Shown piece after piece: positions 62,874 through 64,000 of a DNA stretch of 64,000 nt. Location: contig NZ_AWZU01000044.1 in NCBI RefSeq assembly GCF_000472385.1, positions 1 through 64,000 on the forward strand, read 5' to 3'. Under the pieces are notes generated by a model. That model was given only the letters and a program-made list of their open reading frames with translations, was not told the DNA's origin and did no database searches. Position numbers and translations under genes: made by a program. The DNA is from Bradyrhizobium sp. ARR65. Lineage in GTDB: Bacteria; Pseudomonadota; Alphaproteobacteria; Rhizobiales; Xanthobacteraceae. The number at the start of each line of letters is the position of its first letter. Within the stretch, counting starts at the first letter, position 1.

Positions 62874-62941
62874 CGATTGAATCGCAAGTCGTTGAATTGC
62901 AACTGGCGCGGACCATTTACATCGCACGCGATTGAATCGCG
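62874..62941. promoter_or_regulatory. Repeated palindromic operator-like motif between marR and araC copy 2
   Basis: CGATTGAATCGC occurs at 62874-62885 and again at 62929-62940, 55 bp apart (about five helical turns). The second lies in a perfect 15-bp palindrome CGCGATT-G-AATCGCG (62927-62941), and a related GTTGAATTGCAAC sits between at 62891-62903. Likely binding sites for the divergent MarR or AraC regulator. Confidence 0.6.
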
Positions 62942-62953
62942 ATGGAGATTCCG

Positions 62954-63940
62954 ATGGGCCAGCCGCGGACCAGAGCAAGCGCCGTTCAGCAAGGCAGCGC
63001 GCATGATGCGGCGCAGGGCTCCGCACCTGCCGGCGACGCTACGCTCGATCTGCAGACCGACGGGCGGCGGAAATATCCGCGCTCCAGGCTGCTGGCTTCG
63101 TCGGCCGAACGCGGCTGGAGGACGCTCGGGGCCGAACTCCGCTGCCATCCACCCGGCAGGATCATCTCGTGCGCGCAAGACTGCGTTGAGATCGTCATTG
63201 CTGTTTCCGGTTCGGATGACGGTCTCGTGATCCGTGCCGGAGCGGGGCGGCAGGAGCAGGCGCGGCCGGTCACCGGAGCAATATGGCTGGCTCCAACCGG
63301 CGTTGGACGCGAGGACATCGTGCTCACGGCGCCGATGCCCAAGGCGCTGCATCTCTATTTGCCGCTTCGACAATTCGACACGCTCGCCGACCGATATAGC
63401 CTTCCGCGATCGCTGGCGCGTTCGATCCAATATGTCGGCGGGTTGGACGACGCGTTGATCCGGCAGATCGGCGCGGCACTGCTCGCCGAGGTGAATCACG
63501 AAACCGCGACCGGCCGCATGTTCGCCGAGACGGCTTCGTTGATGCTTGCGGCGCGGCTGATCCACGGCTATGCGGCCAAGGGCCTGCATGAGGGCGGCGC
63601 AGGCGCTCCCACGCCGCTCGACAGTGTGCGGCTGCAGCGCGTTCTCGACTGCATCGAGCAGCATCTGGAGCAGGAGATCACGGTGGCGACACTCGCCGAG
63701 CAGGCGCATCTCAGCGCCTTCCATTTCACGCGGATGTTCACGGCCGCGCTCGGCGTTCCGCCTTATCGGTATGTGAGTCGCCGTCGCCTTGAAGCCGCAA
63801 TGGCCATGCTGGCGAGAGGCAAGCTGCCGCTGTCCGAGGTCGCGCACCGCTCGGGCTTTTCGTCGCAGGCGAGCTTTACCCGTGCCTTCCGCCGCGCCAC
63901 CGGCATGGCGCCCGGCGCCTATCGGCGGCTGATGCGGTGA
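62954..63940 (+). CDS. AraC family transcriptional regulator (copy 2)
   Basis: 328 aa, paralogue of 61405-62322. N-terminal sensor ~200 residues (SRLLASSAERGWRTLGAELR; ALHLYLPLRQFDTLADRYSL), C-terminal double HTH (EITVATLAEQAHLSAFHFTR; HRSGFSSQASFTRAFRRATG). GGAG stands 6 nt before ATG 62954, so this start is preferred to 62942. Divergent from the OhrR-like gene across a region with repeated palindromes. Effector unknown. Confidence 0.9.
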   Translation: MGQPRTRASAVQQGSAHDAAQGSAPAGDATLDLQTDGRRKYPRSRLLASSAERGWRTLGAELRCHPPGRIISCAQDCVEIVIAVSGSDDGLVIRAGAGRQEQARPVTGAIWLAPTGVGREDIVLTAPMPKALHLYLPLRQFDTLADRYSLPRSLARSIQYVGGLDDALIRQIGAALLAEVNHETATGRMFAETASLMLAARLIHGYAAKGLHEGGAGAPTPLDSVRLQRVLDCIEQHLEQEITVATLAEQAHLSAFHFTRMFTAALGVPPYRYVSRRRLEAAMAMLARGKLPLSEVAHRSGFSSQASFTRAFRRATGMAPGAYRRLMR

Positions 63941-64000
63941 GGGCGTTCGGCGTAGCCACAAAAGCAGTCCTTCCGATTTGGTCGTCAAACAGCCATTCAC

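Overview
The window looks like a chromosomal stretch of a high-GC alphaproteobacterium of the Bradyrhizobium/Rhodopseudomonas type. The evidence is: AapJQMP amino-acid transport, OpgC, a PopZ-like DUF2497 gene between tolC and valS, an NDUFS4-type complex I protein, a DUF6481 gene, a penta-MxKDx protein, and several dispersed palindromic repeats of the kind that litter Bradyrhizobium genomes. Species assignment is inference. There is no rRNA, CRISPR array, recognisable insertion sequence or phage. Three tRNA genes (Arg-UCU, Cys-GCA, Asn-GUU) lie on the minus strand.

Layout. 1-0.55 kb: dispersed repeat and a terminator. 0.55-5 kb (minus): a compact TOMM / linear azol(in)e peptide locus made of a Cys-Gly-Arg-rich precursor, a fused leader-binding + YcaO cyclodehydratase and a SagB-type dehydrogenase. 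This is the most interesting content of the window. 5.1-7.8 kb: VOC protein, OpgC acyltransferase, complex I accessory subunit. 7.9-12.4 kb: leucine catabolism (MCC beta and alpha, HMG-CoA lyase), facing a convergent TRAP transporter operon (12.4-15.4 kb). 15.7-22 kb: a patchwork of small exported or membrane proteins, repeats, an AT-rich patch and tRNA-Arg. 22.2-29.8 kb: alpha-2-macroglobulin and PBP1C pair. 29.8-33.6 kb: a translationally coupled envelope-lipid glycosylation set (GT39, PAP2, GT2, LABN protein). 33.6-38.6 kb: Na/Pi symporter, an ABC exporter interrupted near its start by an in-frame TGA, cystathionine beta-lyase. 38.9-43.4 kb: aapJQMP. 43.6-46.9 kb: CysK, cyclopropane fatty acid synthase, DTW protein, tRNA-Cys. 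47-50.2 kb: small hypothetical genes, an acetamidase remnant, tRNA-Asn. 50.3-59 kb: Pcm-like methyltransferase, TolC, PopZ-like, ValS, 3-methyladenine glycosylase, LipA, COQ10/RatA. 59-64 kb: YihY protein, alpha/beta hydrolase, and an OhrR-like MarR regulator flanked by two paralogous AraC regulators with a repeated operator-like motif.

How the genes work together. In the TOMM locus the promoter, strong ribosome site and intergenic hairpin favour abundant precursor and limited enzymes. The cyclodehydratase would turn Cys residues of the core into thiazolines and the SagB protein would oxidise them to thiazoles. No exporter, protease or immunity gene is visible, although the leader carries a signal-peptide-like segment. 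The GT39/PAP2/GT2/LABN set would make a polyprenyl-phosphate sugar and move it to an envelope lipid. The MCC/HMG-CoA lyase genes cover the last steps of leucine breakdown. PBP1C and alpha-2-macroglobulin form the usual periplasmic repair/defence pair.

All calls rest on reading sequence and motifs. No database search was run, so names of families without a diagnostic motif are recognition by eye.
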